Origin: Pollutimonas bauzanensis_A
Lineage (GTDB): Bacteria; Pseudomonadota; Gammaproteobacteria; Burkholderiales; Burkholderiaceae_B
DNA length: 64,000 nucleotides
NCBI RefSeq assembly: GCF_040393045.1
Contig: NZ_JBEBUX010000003.1
Coordinates: 1 to 64,000 of the forward strand
Direction: 5' to 3'
Part shown: piece after piece, positions 1-9,140 of the stretch
How the letters are laid out: every line of letters begins with the position of its first letter
Numbering within the stretch: the first letter of the stretch is position 1
Notes under the pieces: model-generated
Database searches by the model: none
Told to the model about the DNA's origin: nothing
Seen by the model: the letters and a program-made list of their open reading frames with translations, nothing else
Program-made: the position numbers and the translations under genes

Positions 1-1345
1 CATCAGGCTGCACCGGCTCGACCAGGACCGCTGGTGCTGGTGCTGGTGCTGGTGCTGGTGCTGGTGCCGGGACGGGGTCGGCAGGCGTTATCACAGCCGG
101 CTGTGGTATTGGCGCTGCTATCTTCTCGGCACTAACGGCAGGGGTTGCAGAAACGGATGCCGCGGGAGACGCAATAGGGGCAGCTTGTGCCGCCGGCGCC
201 GCACCTTCCGATTCAGAAGCGGCAGGCTTGGACGGCGGCGGGCTGACCGGTGCGAGCGAGCCCGCGGGGACCAGCGCCAGCATGCGCAGGCAAGCCATGA
301 CAAAACCGGCGTATTCGTCGGGCGCCAGGGATAGTTCCTGACGGCTATGGACTGCCACTGAGTAAAACAATTGCGCTTGATCGGGATGCAGGCTAGTTGC
401 CAACTGCACAATATCTTCGGCCTGGGGGTCGTCGGCGGGTATCGTGCCTGGAATACGTTGCTGGATCGCGATGCGCGACAGCAAGACTGCCAAATCGGCC
501 AAAGCCCCCGAATAAGACAAGCCGCGCGAAGCCAGCTCATCGGCCACGTGCAGCACTTGTGTGGCGTCGCCCGCAGCCAGCGCTTGCAGCAAAGTCACCA
601 GGTGACGGTGGTCGATGGTGCCCAGCATGCCCTGCACGGCATCCGTCGTAAGATGCCCGGCGCTGTATGCAATAGCCTGATCGGTCAATGACAATGCGTC
701 GCGCATCGACCCCGATGCGGCCTGCGCCAGCAAGCGCAAGGCGGGGGTTTCGAACTTCATGTCCTCCTGGCCCAGCACTTCCTGCAAATGCGCCACAATC
801 GATTCGGCTGTCATTTGCTTCAGATTGAACTGCAAGCAGCGCGACAAGACCGTGACGGGAATTTTTTGCGGATCGGTGGTCGCCAGGATGAACTTCACAT
901 GGGGCGGCGGTTCTTCGAGCGTCTTGAGCATGGCGTTGAACGCGTGCCCGGTCAGCATGTGAACTTCGTCGATCATGTAGACCTTGAAACGGCCGCTGCC
1001 CGGGGCGTATACCGCCTGCTCGAGCAATTGCGTCATTTCTTCCACGCCCCGATTCGAGGCGGCATCGAGTTCGACGTAGTCGACAAAACGACCTGTATCG
1101 ATTTCGGTACAAGCGCGGCAAACACCACAAGGCGTAGCCGTAATGCCAGTTTCGCAATTCAGCGACTTGGCCAAGATACGCGACAGCGTCGTCTTACCCA
1201 CGCCTCGCGTGCCGGTGAATAGCCAGGCATGGTGCAATCGCTGGGTTGACAGGGCGTGCGTCAGGGCTCGGACCACGTGGTCCTGGCCGATGAGAGTATC
1301 AAACGAACGTGGCCGCCATTTACGCGCCAGTACCAGATAAGTCAT
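1..1345 (-). CDS. dnaX: DNA polymerase III subunit gamma/tau, 3' end cut by window
   Basis: The clamp-loader ATPase subunit of the replicative polymerase. The reading frame starts with MTYLVLARKWRPRSFDTLIG at 1345 and stays open to position 1, so about 448 N-terminal codons are present and the stop lies outside. Seen: the Walker A motif GTRGVGKTT, then a zinc module CETG..CGVCRAC, then LDAASNRGVEEM, all typical of DnaX domain I. The last part (about 1-260) is rich in Pro and Ala, as expected of the tau linker, and includes a (Pro-Ala) run. Whether a gamma form is made by frameshifting cannot be judged here. The gene follows the 4.5S RNA gene on the same strand. No clear Shine-Dalgarno is seen before the ATG. 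Confidence 0.95.
   Translation of the reverse strand, partial: MTYLVLARKWRPRSFDTLIGQDHVVRALTHALSTQRLHHAWLFTGTRGVGKTTLSRILAKSLNCETGITATPCGVCRACTEIDTGRFVDYVELDAASNRGVEEMTQLLEQAVYAPGSGRFKVYMIDEVHMLTGHAFNAMLKTLEEPPPHVKFILATTDPQKIPVTVLSRCLQFNLKQMTAESIVAHLQEVLGQEDMKFETPALRLLAQAASGSMRDALSLTDQAIAYSAGHLTTDAVQGMLGTIDHRHLVTLLQALAAGDATQVLHVADELASRGLSYSGALADLAVLLSRIAIQQRIPGTIPADDPQAEDIVQLATSLHPDQAQLFYSVAVHSRQELSLAPDEYAGFVMACLRMLALVPAGSLAPVSPPPSKPAASESEGAAPAAQAAPIASPAASVSATPAVSAEKIAAPIPQPAVITPADPVPAPAPAPAPAPAPAVLVEPVQPD
31..66. repeat. hexanucleotide tandem repeat inside dnaX
   Basis: Six perfect copies of CTGGTG on the plus strand. Read on the minus strand in the dnaX frame they encode alternating Pro-Ala residues of the tau linker. 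The unit is six bases, so copy-number change would alter linker length without breaking the frame. Confidence 0.95.
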
Positions 1346-1444
1346 GCAGGGAGCTTAAAGCCGGAAGCTATCAATCGATAAACGAAAAGTGTACCGGATT
1401 AGACGCAAGCTTGGGGTATTTGAAGAGATAAACAGAAAAACAAG

Positions 1445-1541
1445 GAGGCGAGCCTGACTTCGGCACTGATTCTAAGCGACTATGGCTGCTTCGTTCCCGA
1501 CCTGACCAGTTTCACCGCCGAACCATGCGAAGGGGCCCGCC
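1445..1541 (-). ncRNA. ffs: 4.5S RNA (signal recognition particle RNA, small bacterial type)
   Basis: The RNA part of SRP, which binds Ffh and targets membrane proteins. On the minus strand the conserved apical domain is present: GGTCAGGTC, a GGAA tetraloop and GAAGCAGCC (about 1484-1507), matching the E. coli 4.5S core GGTCAGGTC-CGGAAG-GAAGCAGCC. The ends pair: GGCGGGCC at 1541-1534 with GGCTCGCC at 1454-1447 (8 bp, one G-U). A TCCTTGTTTTT tail follows, a likely terminator. It sits between addA (stop at 1571) and dnaX, same strand. Ends are estimated from the pairing and may be off by a few bases. Confidence 0.9.
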
Positions 1542-1570
1542 AAGAAAGAGTTTAACAGGAGTTTGGACTT

Positions 1571-4500
1571 TCAGTAATCCACCCAGACATCTGCACGCGG
1601 AAAGTACAGCGCGCCGCGTGCCGGACGCCCGTCCAGCGCACTGACATGCCCGCAATAACGTTCGATCTGCTCGCGATAGCGCTCACGCATCCGCGCGGCA
1701 AACGCATCGCGAGTTTCATCAGCATGGGGCACGCCCGTCTTGTAATCCACCACCAGCCAGTCGTCTTCCTGGGAGATTGCCAGGTCGATGACCGAAACGC
1801 GCCCGCTGACGTCGAGCAGCGACCATTCCCTATGGGCGCGAGCGGCCCACAATAGCCACTGTCCTTTCGGACTGGCCAGCGTGGCTGCCAGCGTATCGCG
1901 TAACACCTGCGCGGCAGCATCCACAGCCGTCCCTATGACGCCTGCCCGACTTAATTGCTTGCGAAAAATAGGCAGGCAAGTGTCTATCCTGTCGATGGAC
2001 CAGGCTTCGACCCCTTCCTTGCCCAAACGCTCCAGCCAGGCATGGGCGACCGTTCCTATCATGCTTTCATTGCCGGACTCGGGCCGCCAGGTCCAGGTGC
2101 TGACTTGACGGGCCTCCTGATAAGGCACTGCATCCGCAGGCAGGGACTGTGCCGACATACGCACCAGCATACGCTGTGGCCGCGCCTCGTCCAGCGCCGC
2201 ATCCCCGGTGATCAACTCGGCGGGATCGGGAGTCTGGGGCGGCGGCATGTGTTCCCACAAACGCCCTAGCAAGGACGTGGTTTCCGGCTTTTTAATGGCA
2301 CCGCCCCCTTCCAGTCCCAGCTTGCCGATCAAGTGCAATTGCTGGCGCGCACGGGTCAATGCAACATACAAAAGCCGATCCGCCTCGTAAGCCCCGCGCT
2401 TTTTGTCGCGACCGGCCAGGTATACGGAAACGGGATCCTGCTCGTCAGAGACCTTGTGTTTAATGGGCCCCAGCAAGAGTTCGCCACCGCTATGCTCAAA
2501 ACGCATCAACGGCGGGGTATCGGCCTTGGGTCGGCGATCCAGGCCAGTCAGGATGACCGTATCGAACTCCAGCCCTTTCGACTTGTGAATAGTCATGACT
2601 TCTACCGCCCTGCCACTGCCATTGGGCGCGGCATAAAGCTTGTCGAGCTTGTCTTCCAGTGCGATAGGATTCAGGTTGCCATAGGGCGCGAGTTCCTCGA
2701 TCAGGCGAAATAAGCGTTCGGCATCGGTCGCATCGCTTTGGCTGCTGTACACGGCAGGTCCACCCAGGCGTTGCCAGCAGCTTTCCAACCAGGCGGCGAA
2801 AGGAATAGTGCCCGAGGCATTACTTGAATCCAGCAGCACGGCAGCGGCATGCCGCAAGCGTCTGGCTTCCATGGCGTCCATGCCGCATTCGTCTTCGGCC
2901 CCCTGCTGCAGCCACTGGGAAAGCAGCGCCGGTATGGTCGTGTACAAATCGGAACCGCATAAGGCGTGCAAGCTATTCAAAGTAAGACCGCACAGCGGTG
3001 AACGCAACACCGACAACCACGCCAGCCTATCGGCCGGATGCGACAGCGCCCTGGCCAATTGCGCCAGATCTATCACGACTTGACGCGACTTGAGCGACAC
3101 CAGCTCCACCGCCCGACAAGGGATATTCTGTTGCGCCAACCGATGCACGATACCGTCCAGATGTGTTCGTGCCCGCACCAATATCGCCACAGGGTGTGCG
3201 CTATCGGGGTTACGCAACAAAGCTTCTTTGGCAAGCTGTATTGCAATGGACTCGGCTACCGGCCCCGGATCACCAGCCTCGTCACCCTGCTCTCCCTTAA
3301 GCGCCCAGACCGGATGAAACTCCACACCCAGGCCCTCGATGCCATCATTGAATGCGACGGAATCCGTATAGCGAATAGCCCCCAAGCCAGGATGGTCTTC
3401 TTTTGGAAATATGGGCCTGCAGGTTTTATTGACCCACTCGACCAGGTTGGCCTGGGAACGAAAATTGTCTTTCAGTTCCAGGGGGGTGAGGGAAACTTCC
3501 CCAAGGCCATGTTCCTTGACGGTCAGGAACAGCCCGACTTCAGCCTTGCGGAAACGGTAGATGGACTGCATAGGGTCGCCCACCAGAAACAGCGTGCGGC
3601 CATCACCGGGCATCCAGCCGGACGTCAGGCGTTCCAGCAACTGAATCTGGGACTGACTGGTGTCCTGGAATTCATCGACCAGTATGTGTCGAATAACGGT
3701 ATCGAGCGCCAGCAACAAATCGCTGGGGTCGTCCACTTGTCCCAATGCATCCAGGGCGCGCCGCGAGATTTCGGTGAAATCCACCTCGGCCGCTTCGGTA
3801 AAACATACATTCAACTGGGCGGCGGCCAGCCACAACACTTCGATCAGAATGCGCAGCGTATCTTGCTGCTCATCGCTATAGCCATCGCAAGGCGCGCTGC
3901 GGATATCGGCCAATGCAGCGATCCAAGGCTCGGACTCCGGCACGGCTTTAATCCAGGCGAGGAAATCGTCTTTGTAGTCCGACTTGGCTTCGAAACCCTG
4001 ACTGATAGTGACCGTTTTCCTGAGCTTGTTTTCTTTGGTCAACAGCATGCCGGCCAATGCCTGCCACTGAGACAGGCTTGACACATCAGTATCGAAAACC
4101 TCGCCTTGCCAGTTTTCCAGAATGCACTCTTCAGCGGTTGACCCCTTGCTGATCAATACACTGGCGGCACGCGAAACCATAGGGGCCAGTGTCGTTGCCC
4201 AACCAGGCGGCATCGCCTCGGCCAAACGCTCAAGATCAACCTGAACTGCCCTATCAAGGTTTTCCAGCAATTGGTCGACGTCGCTGCCAGGCATCAGCAA
4301 TGGCAGCCAGTGGTCGCGGCTTGCAAGCATATTCGCCAGCAAGCCCATCGCGCTTTGCCTGTTCACATCCAGATGAGAAATGAACCGGGCTACGGATTCG
4401 TTTTCATCGGCCATAGCCAGCGTGGCTTTCGCAGCAGCCTCATAATGCTGGACGGGATTTTCGGCAATAGCGGGCAACCCGCCCAGAGCGCTAAGCCACG

Positions 4501-4894
4501 GCATGGCGCGAACCAGATAAGTGCAAAACGAATCAATCGTGCGTATGCTTAATCGCGCTGGATACTGCAGCAGGTTCCAGCCCAGTTCGTCGTTGCGCTG
4601 CATAGCTTTTTGAGCCAGCTCCCAGCTGCGCTTCTTATACGCTTCGGGCGGGCATTCGCCCTGTCCGCCAGCCAGCTTGCCAAGTACGCGGGCGTGCATT
4701 TCCGATGCCGCTTTACGCGTAAAAGTAATCGCCACGATTTCTTCAGGCCGATTGACGGTCGCCAGCAGAGCCAGGATTCTATCGGTAAGCAGCTCGGTTT
4801 TGCCCGAGCCTGCAGGAGCCTGAATAATGAATGAGCGGGACGGATCGATAGCGGCCGCTCGAACGGCACTGTCGCTAGGCGATTTAATCGACAC
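1571..4894 (-). CDS. addA: AddA-type double-strand break repair helicase-nuclease
   Basis: A UvrD-family (SF1A) helicase with a C-terminal nuclease that resects double-strand breaks together with AddB. Seen in 1107 residues: Walker A APAGSGKTELL (about 26-36), Walker B with the DEFQDTSQSQ motif, GDPMQSIYRFRKAEV, the late motif MTIHKSKGLEFDTVIL, and LLYVALTRARQQL. The C-terminus has a PD-(D/E)XK nuclease signature: VIDLA..LVVDYKTG followed by YREQIERY. Its start overlaps the addB stop by 11 bp, so the two are translationally coupled (addB first). RecB is the alternative, but the short nuclease partner with no RecC or RecD favours AddA. Confidence 0.93.
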   Translation of the reverse strand: MSIKSPSDSAVRAAAIDPSRSFIIQAPAGSGKTELLTDRILALLATVNRPEEIVAITFTRKAASEMHARVLGKLAGGQGECPPEAYKKRSWELAQKAMQRNDELGWNLLQYPARLSIRTIDSFCTYLVRAMPWLSALGGLPAIAENPVQHYEAAAKATLAMADENESVARFISHLDVNRQSAMGLLANMLASRDHWLPLLMPGSDVDQLLENLDRAVQVDLERLAEAMPPGWATTLAPMVSRAASVLISKGSTAEECILENWQGEVFDTDVSSLSQWQALAGMLLTKENKLRKTVTISQGFEAKSDYKDDFLAWIKAVPESEPWIAALADIRSAPCDGYSDEQQDTLRILIEVLWLAAAQLNVCFTEAAEVDFTEISRRALDALGQVDDPSDLLLALDTVIRHILVDEFQDTSQSQIQLLERLTSGWMPGDGRTLFLVGDPMQSIYRFRKAEVGLFLTVKEHGLGEVSLTPLELKDNFRSQANLVEWVNKTCRPIFPKEDHPGLGAIRYTDSVAFNDGIEGLGVEFHPVWALKGEQGDEAGDPGPVAESIAIQLAKEALLRNPDSAHPVAILVRARTHLDGIVHRLAQQNIPCRAVELVSLKSRQVVIDLAQLARALSHPADRLAWLSVLRSPLCGLTLNSLHALCGSDLYTTIPALLSQWLQQGAEDECGMDAMEARRLRHAAAVLLDSSNASGTIPFAAWLESCWQRLGGPAVYSSQSDATDAERLFRLIEELAPYGNLNPIALEDKLDKLYAAPNGSGRAVEVMTIHKSKGLEFDTVILTGLDRRPKADTPPLMRFEHSGGELLLGPIKHKVSDEQDPVSVYLAGRDKKRGAYEADRLLYVALTRARQQLHLIGKLGLEGGGAIKKPETTSLLGRLWEHMPPPQTPDPAELITGDAALDEARPQRMLVRMSAQSLPADAVPYQEARQVSTWTWRPESGNESMIGTVAHAWLERLGKEGVEAWSIDRIDTCLPIFRKQLSRAGVIGTAVDAAAQVLRDTLAATLASPKGQWLLWAARAHREWSLLDVSGRVSVIDLAISQEDDWLVVDYKTGVPHADETRDAFAARMRERYREQIERYCGHVSALDGRPARGALYFPRADVWVDY

Positions 4895-7547
4895 GTTGAT
4901 ATTCCTCTGTTAAACGCAAAAACGGCAAAACGTCGCAATACTTGATATCGTCGGCACGCCAGGTTTCGTTGCGGGCAGCACCCGCGGCATACTCGTCAGC
5001 CAGGCTTTCAATAGTGCGACGCCACTCGGCCATCAGCCCATTCCAGCTATAACCGGCAAATGCAGGCCATGCCTGCAGCGTCGACAAGCCATCCAAGCCG
5101 TAGTCGCCATCAACCAGCCCTTTTACCTTGGTTTCCCTGGCATGCAGCCTGGCGAGGACCAGCGCGGCCACGGCCTGGTCTTCACCGGCCAGCACGGCGG
5201 CATAAAAGGGCAACTGCAAGCCCACCGGCCGCGTACGCATCCAGTCAGAACGCGGGTCAATGTCGCTATCGCCCGCTTTGTAGTCGATGACAGCCAGGCG
5301 GCCATCATGCAATTCATCAATGCGATCCAGGCGCAGCTTCAGATCTAGCGGACCGTGAGACCACTGATATTCCTGCTCGACATCGCGAACACGAAATGCC
5401 TCGCGGGTCAGTTCCAGTGCCAGCCAGTCCTGCAATACTTTCTTGGCACGCGCCGTTTCCAACGACCGCAGCACCCCACCGTAGTCTTGCAGACATTCGT
5501 CAGCCGCCTGCTCCACGACTTGTTCCAGCAAGCCTTCCAAACCGCCGCTGGACTCCAGGTCGCGCAAACCTTGCTGGTCGTGCAACAACCGCCACACCAA
5601 CTCAATGGCTTTATGCAAAAAGATGCCACGCGCATTCTGGTCGGAGATATCGGCATAATCAACCAACTGACTGGCGCCCAATCGATACTTCACAAAAGCC
5701 CACAAAGGATTGCGAGCCTGCGTATCGATAACACCAATGCCTCCACGCGTCTTCACGCCTGCCTGCAATGCCGGCCCCCGCTCATCAAACACGTACTCCA
5801 ACTCGCAGCCATCCGGCTCTGGGGCAGGAGCTAAAACGGACATATCGACGACGCTTAGCGCCGAAATACATGGGCTGGGCCGCAACTCGGTTTCGCCTTG
5901 GTGTTGCGCATGACTAAGCAGGACTTCGGGCGCGCAGGCGAGCAAGGCGTCGTACATGGATCGCGCCCAATTCAATTCGCGTTCAGGAGTCGCCCGCGGA
6001 GCGTTCGCCTGGCGCAAGGCCGCCAACGGAATGAAAGGGTTGGGTTTGGGGACGGCAGGAAGCACGTCATCGGTAAGCCCCAGCACCCATATACCGTCCC
6101 AGCGCCCGCCTTCCGACTCAAGGAAACCGAGCACATCCAGCTTGGCGGAAGGATCGCGCTGCGGCTGGAATGGCGTTTCGCGCGCCAGCCGGCTTAACAT
6201 GCCAACCGCAGCCGAGAAGCCCACCACCCCCACGACCGGAGCCTGCCTGGCCAACCTGTCAACCAAGCCATCGAATGCTTCCACGACTTGATAAGCATGG
6301 CTGTCGAGTCCTGCCTGACCAGGAAAACCCAACGCCTGCAACCACGACCGGAAACGCGTCGTCCAAATGTGCATATCGGCCGTGCCCGATTCAGGCGACC
6401 ACGCTTGCTCGCAGTGGCCCCATGCGACAGCCAGGCGTGGCGCGTGCTGTTCAAGCAATCCACGAAACTCGGCGAGCGACACCGTGACTTTGGCCTGCTT
6501 GCGCCAAAGCGCGTCTATGGCCGCCCGTCCTGACGCTTCTGGTATGCCGCCTGCGCATCCTCCTGCCAGCAATGCCTGGCCCAGGTCTGCGGGCGCACAA
6601 TATTTTCTTTGCGCAAACAGCGCCAAGATGCGCAACCAGGCGAGCGCCGCGCGAACGAGCGGCCATTCCGACAACGGCCGCGCCACGGCAATGTTGTAGG
6701 GAACCTGCCGGCCTTGCGCATCGGTTCCGAGTGCCGCGCGCAAGCTACGATGCGCCAGGACGACGTCGGCTTCCAGCCGCGCCGCCACAATCGCAAAGCG
6801 CCCCTCCGGATGCTGTTGTAATTTTCCAGCGGCCCACTGCGCCGCCATGCGCCACTCCGCATCCGGGTCGGGAGCAATCACGCGTCGCGCATGGCTCTCC
6901 GCTCGCGCTCCGGCTTCCAGGGACAACACCTCAATACCTTGTTCCTGCAGCGCGTCCAGCAAACTGGACAAACGCGGTGAAATCTCGTTAAACCCGGCGA
7001 GCACCAGATTGGCAAAAGGCAGGACCAGCAAACCATCACGGATGGCGCTATGAATACGTTCGTAGGCAAGATTGCTGTCTTCAAGATCCATTTCGGCCAG
7101 CATCATCCGATAATCCCTGCGCCAGACCATGAAGCGCTGGTAATCAGTGGTTTCCACTTCTGGAATCACGTTGATGCGCCACTCATCCAATAGCTGGTCG
7201 GCTTGTGCCGCTAGCCTGGCGGCCTGGGAAACATCCAGCAAGACGTGATCAGACTCTGCGTCCGCAATGACCCTCTGCCACAGAAACTGCGAGCCGAATG
7301 CATCAACGGTATGCGACGCCAGCTGTGCCTCGGGAACAAACGACAATTGATCGGCGATTCGCGCCAGCCAACCCGACAAGGGCACGATATCGGGCACCGC
7401 CATGACACGCCGCGTATCGCTTAAGCTGGCCGACAACTCAGCCAGAATACGGCGAGCATGCCGGTTATTGACCGTCAGGATCAAGGCGTCATCCGGATTC
7501 AGGCCGGCAAGGTCATCCAGGGAGACGGAGGCGAAGGTATCAATCAT
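4884..7547 (-). CDS. addB: AddB-type PD-(D/E)XK nuclease subunit
   Basis: Partner of AddA in end resection, of the short alpha/betaproteobacterial kind. The C-terminal nuclease motif is visible: LRLDRIDELHDGRLAVIDYKAG and then LQLPFYAAVL. The N-terminal helicase-like fold is degenerate, with no clean Walker A. The Cys residues that hold the iron-sulphur cluster in Bacillus AddB are not visible near the C-terminus. The open frame begins at 7595, but MIDTFASVSLDDLAGL at 7547 is preferred because GGA lies just upstream and it leaves 58 bp to modE instead of near-abutting divergent starts. 887 residues from this start. Confidence 0.88.
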   Translation of the reverse strand: MIDTFASVSLDDLAGLNPDDALILTVNNRHARRILAELSASLSDTRRVMAVPDIVPLSGWLARIADQLSFVPEAQLASHTVDAFGSQFLWQRVIADAESDHVLLDVSQAARLAAQADQLLDEWRINVIPEVETTDYQRFMVWRRDYRMMLAEMDLEDSNLAYERIHSAIRDGLLVLPFANLVLAGFNEISPRLSSLLDALQEQGIEVLSLEAGARAESHARRVIAPDPDAEWRMAAQWAAGKLQQHPEGRFAIVAARLEADVVLAHRSLRAALGTDAQGRQVPYNIAVARPLSEWPLVRAALAWLRILALFAQRKYCAPADLGQALLAGGCAGGIPEASGRAAIDALWRKQAKVTVSLAEFRGLLEQHAPRLAVAWGHCEQAWSPESGTADMHIWTTRFRSWLQALGFPGQAGLDSHAYQVVEAFDGLVDRLARQAPVVGVVGFSAAVGMLSRLARETPFQPQRDPSAKLDVLGFLESEGGRWDGIWVLGLTDDVLPAVPKPNPFIPLAALRQANAPRATPERELNWARSMYDALLACAPEVLLSHAQHQGETELRPSPCISALSVVDMSVLAPAPEPDGCELEYVFDERGPALQAGVKTRGGIGVIDTQARNPLWAFVKYRLGASQLVDYADISDQNARGIFLHKAIELVWRLLHDQQGLRDLESSGGLEGLLEQVVEQAADECLQDYGGVLRSLETARAKKVLQDWLALELTREAFRVRDVEQEYQWSHGPLDLKLRLDRIDELHDGRLAVIDYKAGDSDIDPRSDWMRTRPVGLQLPFYAAVLAGEDQAVAALVLARLHARETKVKGLVDGDYGLDGLSTLQAWPAFAGYSWNGLMAEWRRTIESLADEYAAGAARNETWRADDIKYCDVLPFLRLTEEYQRVD

Positions 7548-7605
7548 AGTTCCAGGTGCTTGCAACAGTCGCGGGCAAATCGACAAGAACCTCATTCTAA
7601 CGACT

Positions 7606-8451
7606 ATGACTTACACTTATATTATGCCCACACAAAACAGTCCTCCCCCCATCCTTCCGGTAGAACTTAGCGGTTCGATTTCGTTTCGTTCCGGGCAACA
7701 GAACTGGGGCAGCCAAAGACGCATGGCGTTGTTGCATGCTATCGGCCAGGAAGGCTCTATCAGCGCCGCCGCGAAAAAAATCGGCCTCAGCTACAAGGCA
7801 GCGTGGGACGCCGTGGACACCATGAACAATCTGGCGGGCGAACCATTGGTACTGCGATCGACGGGCGGCCATCGTGGCGGCGGCGCGACATTGACAGAAA
7901 GGGCTCGTGAACTCATACAGCTTTACCATGCCCTAAACCAAGAGCACGAACGTTTTATGGCCCAGCTGGCCAAGGCCAGTACGCAGTCAGCACAGAACCT
8001 GGAGCTTATCCAACACATGATGATCCAAACCTCGGCGCGCAACAAATTGCTTGGCATTGTCGACCACATCAAGCCTGGCGCTGTCAACGACGAGGTCACG
8101 CTGACCATAGGCGATGGGATACAGGTTATCGCCACCATCACCAGTGAAAGCGTGCAAAACCTGGGGCTTCATCCCGGCAAGCGGGCCTTGGCGTTTATTA
8201 AGGCGTCATCAGTTATCGTCGGAGCGCCGGGCGGCGACCTTAAACTTTCGGCGCGCAACCAGTTGCCGGGCCGCATCAGCCGAATTGTTCCCGGGGCGGT
8301 CAATGCCGAAGTCTGCATAGAACTGGAGTCAGGGCAAGTCATCGCGGCGATGGTCAGCCTTGAAAGCCTTGACTCCATGGGTCTGAAAGAAGAACAAGCG
8401 GCCTATGCGATTTTCAAGGCTTCCAGCGTTATGCTCGGCGTCCTCGACTGA
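7606..8451 (+). CDS. modE: Molybdenum-responsive transcriptional regulator ModE
   Basis: A molybdate-sensing repressor. Seen in about 281 residues: an N-terminal winged helix of LysR type (RMALLHAIGQEGSISAAAKKIGLSYKAAWDAVDTM) and two C-terminal Mop/TOBE repeats, each with a SARNKLLGIV or SARNQLPGRI motif and ending in KASSVI/KASSVM. This is the full ModE layout. The frame is open from 7402, but that extension runs into addB upstream coding DNA. MTYTYIMPTQ (7606) or the Met at 7624 is the likely start. The 3' end overlaps convergent modC by 49 bp. Its likely target is the palindrome upstream of modA. Confidence 0.93.
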   Translation: MTYTYIMPTQNSPPPILPVELSGSISFRSGQQNWGSQRRMALLHAIGQEGSISAAAKKIGLSYKAAWDAVDTMNNLAGEPLVLRSTGGHRGGGATLTERARELIQLYHALNQEHERFMAQLAKASTQSAQNLELIQHMMIQTSARNKLLGIVDHIKPGAVNDEVTLTIGDGIQVIATITSESVQNLGLHPGKRALAFIKASSVIVGAPGGDLKLSARNQLPGRISRIVPGAVNAEVCIELESGQVIAAMVSLESLDSMGLKEEQAAYAIFKASSVMLGVLD

Positions 8452-9140
8452 TTCAGCGCCAATTGTTCCGGATGGCAGTTGCCAACTATCTTGCCATTTT
8501 CGATTTTGTAGACCTCGTCAGCCAATGCCACCACATCAGCGGGATCATGGGTAATCAGAATGGTGGGGATTTCCAGTCGGGCTTGCAGCGCAGCCAGCTC
8601 GGCACGCATTTTTGTCCGCAGATCCGCATCCAGCGCAGCCAAGGGTTCGTCCAGCACCAACAGCCGGGGCTCTACGGCCAAGGCCCTGGCCAGTGCAACG
8701 CGTTGTTTTTGCCCCCCTGATATTTCAGCAGGATAGCTATGCAAGATAGCGTCCAGTTCGAAAGCATCGATCCAGCGCCGTGCGGCTTCGGGCAAGACGT
8801 GGCGCCGCAAATTAAGCCAGCCCTTTTTCAAGCCAAAACCAATATTCTGCGCCACGGTCAAGTGGGGAAACAAGCCATAGTCTTGTTGCAGGTAAGCCAG
8901 CTTCCTGTCCTGAGGCACAAGAAATATGTCACGGCTTGAGTTATATAACGTTGATCCACCGATATCGATATGACCGCTATCCGGGCGCAACAAACCGGCA
9001 ATGGCCTGGACGGTCAGCGTTTTGCCTGAACCCGACGGCCCGAACAACGCAATGCGAGATGACGACGTTGCAATGGCAATGTCCAGCACAAATTCCCGAT
9101 TGCCGGAAAACACCTGCCTTTTTATGTGTATCTGGATCAT
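8403..9140 (-). CDS. modC: Molybdate ABC transporter ATP-binding protein, short form
   Basis: ATPase of the molybdate importer. Seen: Walker A GPSGSGKT, the Q-loop region, the signature ISGGQKQRVALARALA, Walker B RLLVLDEPLAALD, and the switch His in ITHDPADVVALAD. Length is 245 residues against roughly 350 for E. coli ModC, and it ends shortly after the nucleotide-binding domain, so the C-terminal Mop (TOBE) domain is missing. ATG overlaps the modB stop by 4 bp. The 3' 49 bp are antisense to the end of modE. CysA or WtpC could look similar, but modA, modB and modE next door fix the assignment. Confidence 0.93.
   Translation of the reverse strand: MIQIHIKRQVFSGNREFVLDIAIATSSSRIALFGPSGSGKTLTVQAIAGLLRPDSGHIDIGGSTLYNSSRDIFLVPQDRKLAYLQQDYGLFPHLTVAQNIGFGLKKGWLNLRRHVLPEAARRWIDAFELDAILHSYPAEISGGQKQRVALARALAVEPRLLVLDEPLAALDADLRTKMRAELAALQARLEIPTILITHDPADVVALADEVYKIENGKIVGNCHPEQLALNQSRTPSITLEALKIA

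Noticed and set aside
3038..4081. Long plus-strand open frame of 347 codons opposite addA
   Set aside because: It is the antisense shadow of a clear helicase gene; its product has no recognisable motifs and composition typical of shadows.
7402..7605. 68-codon N-terminal extension of ModE
   Set aside because: It runs through the start of addB on the other strand, and ModE proteins begin near the winged helix.
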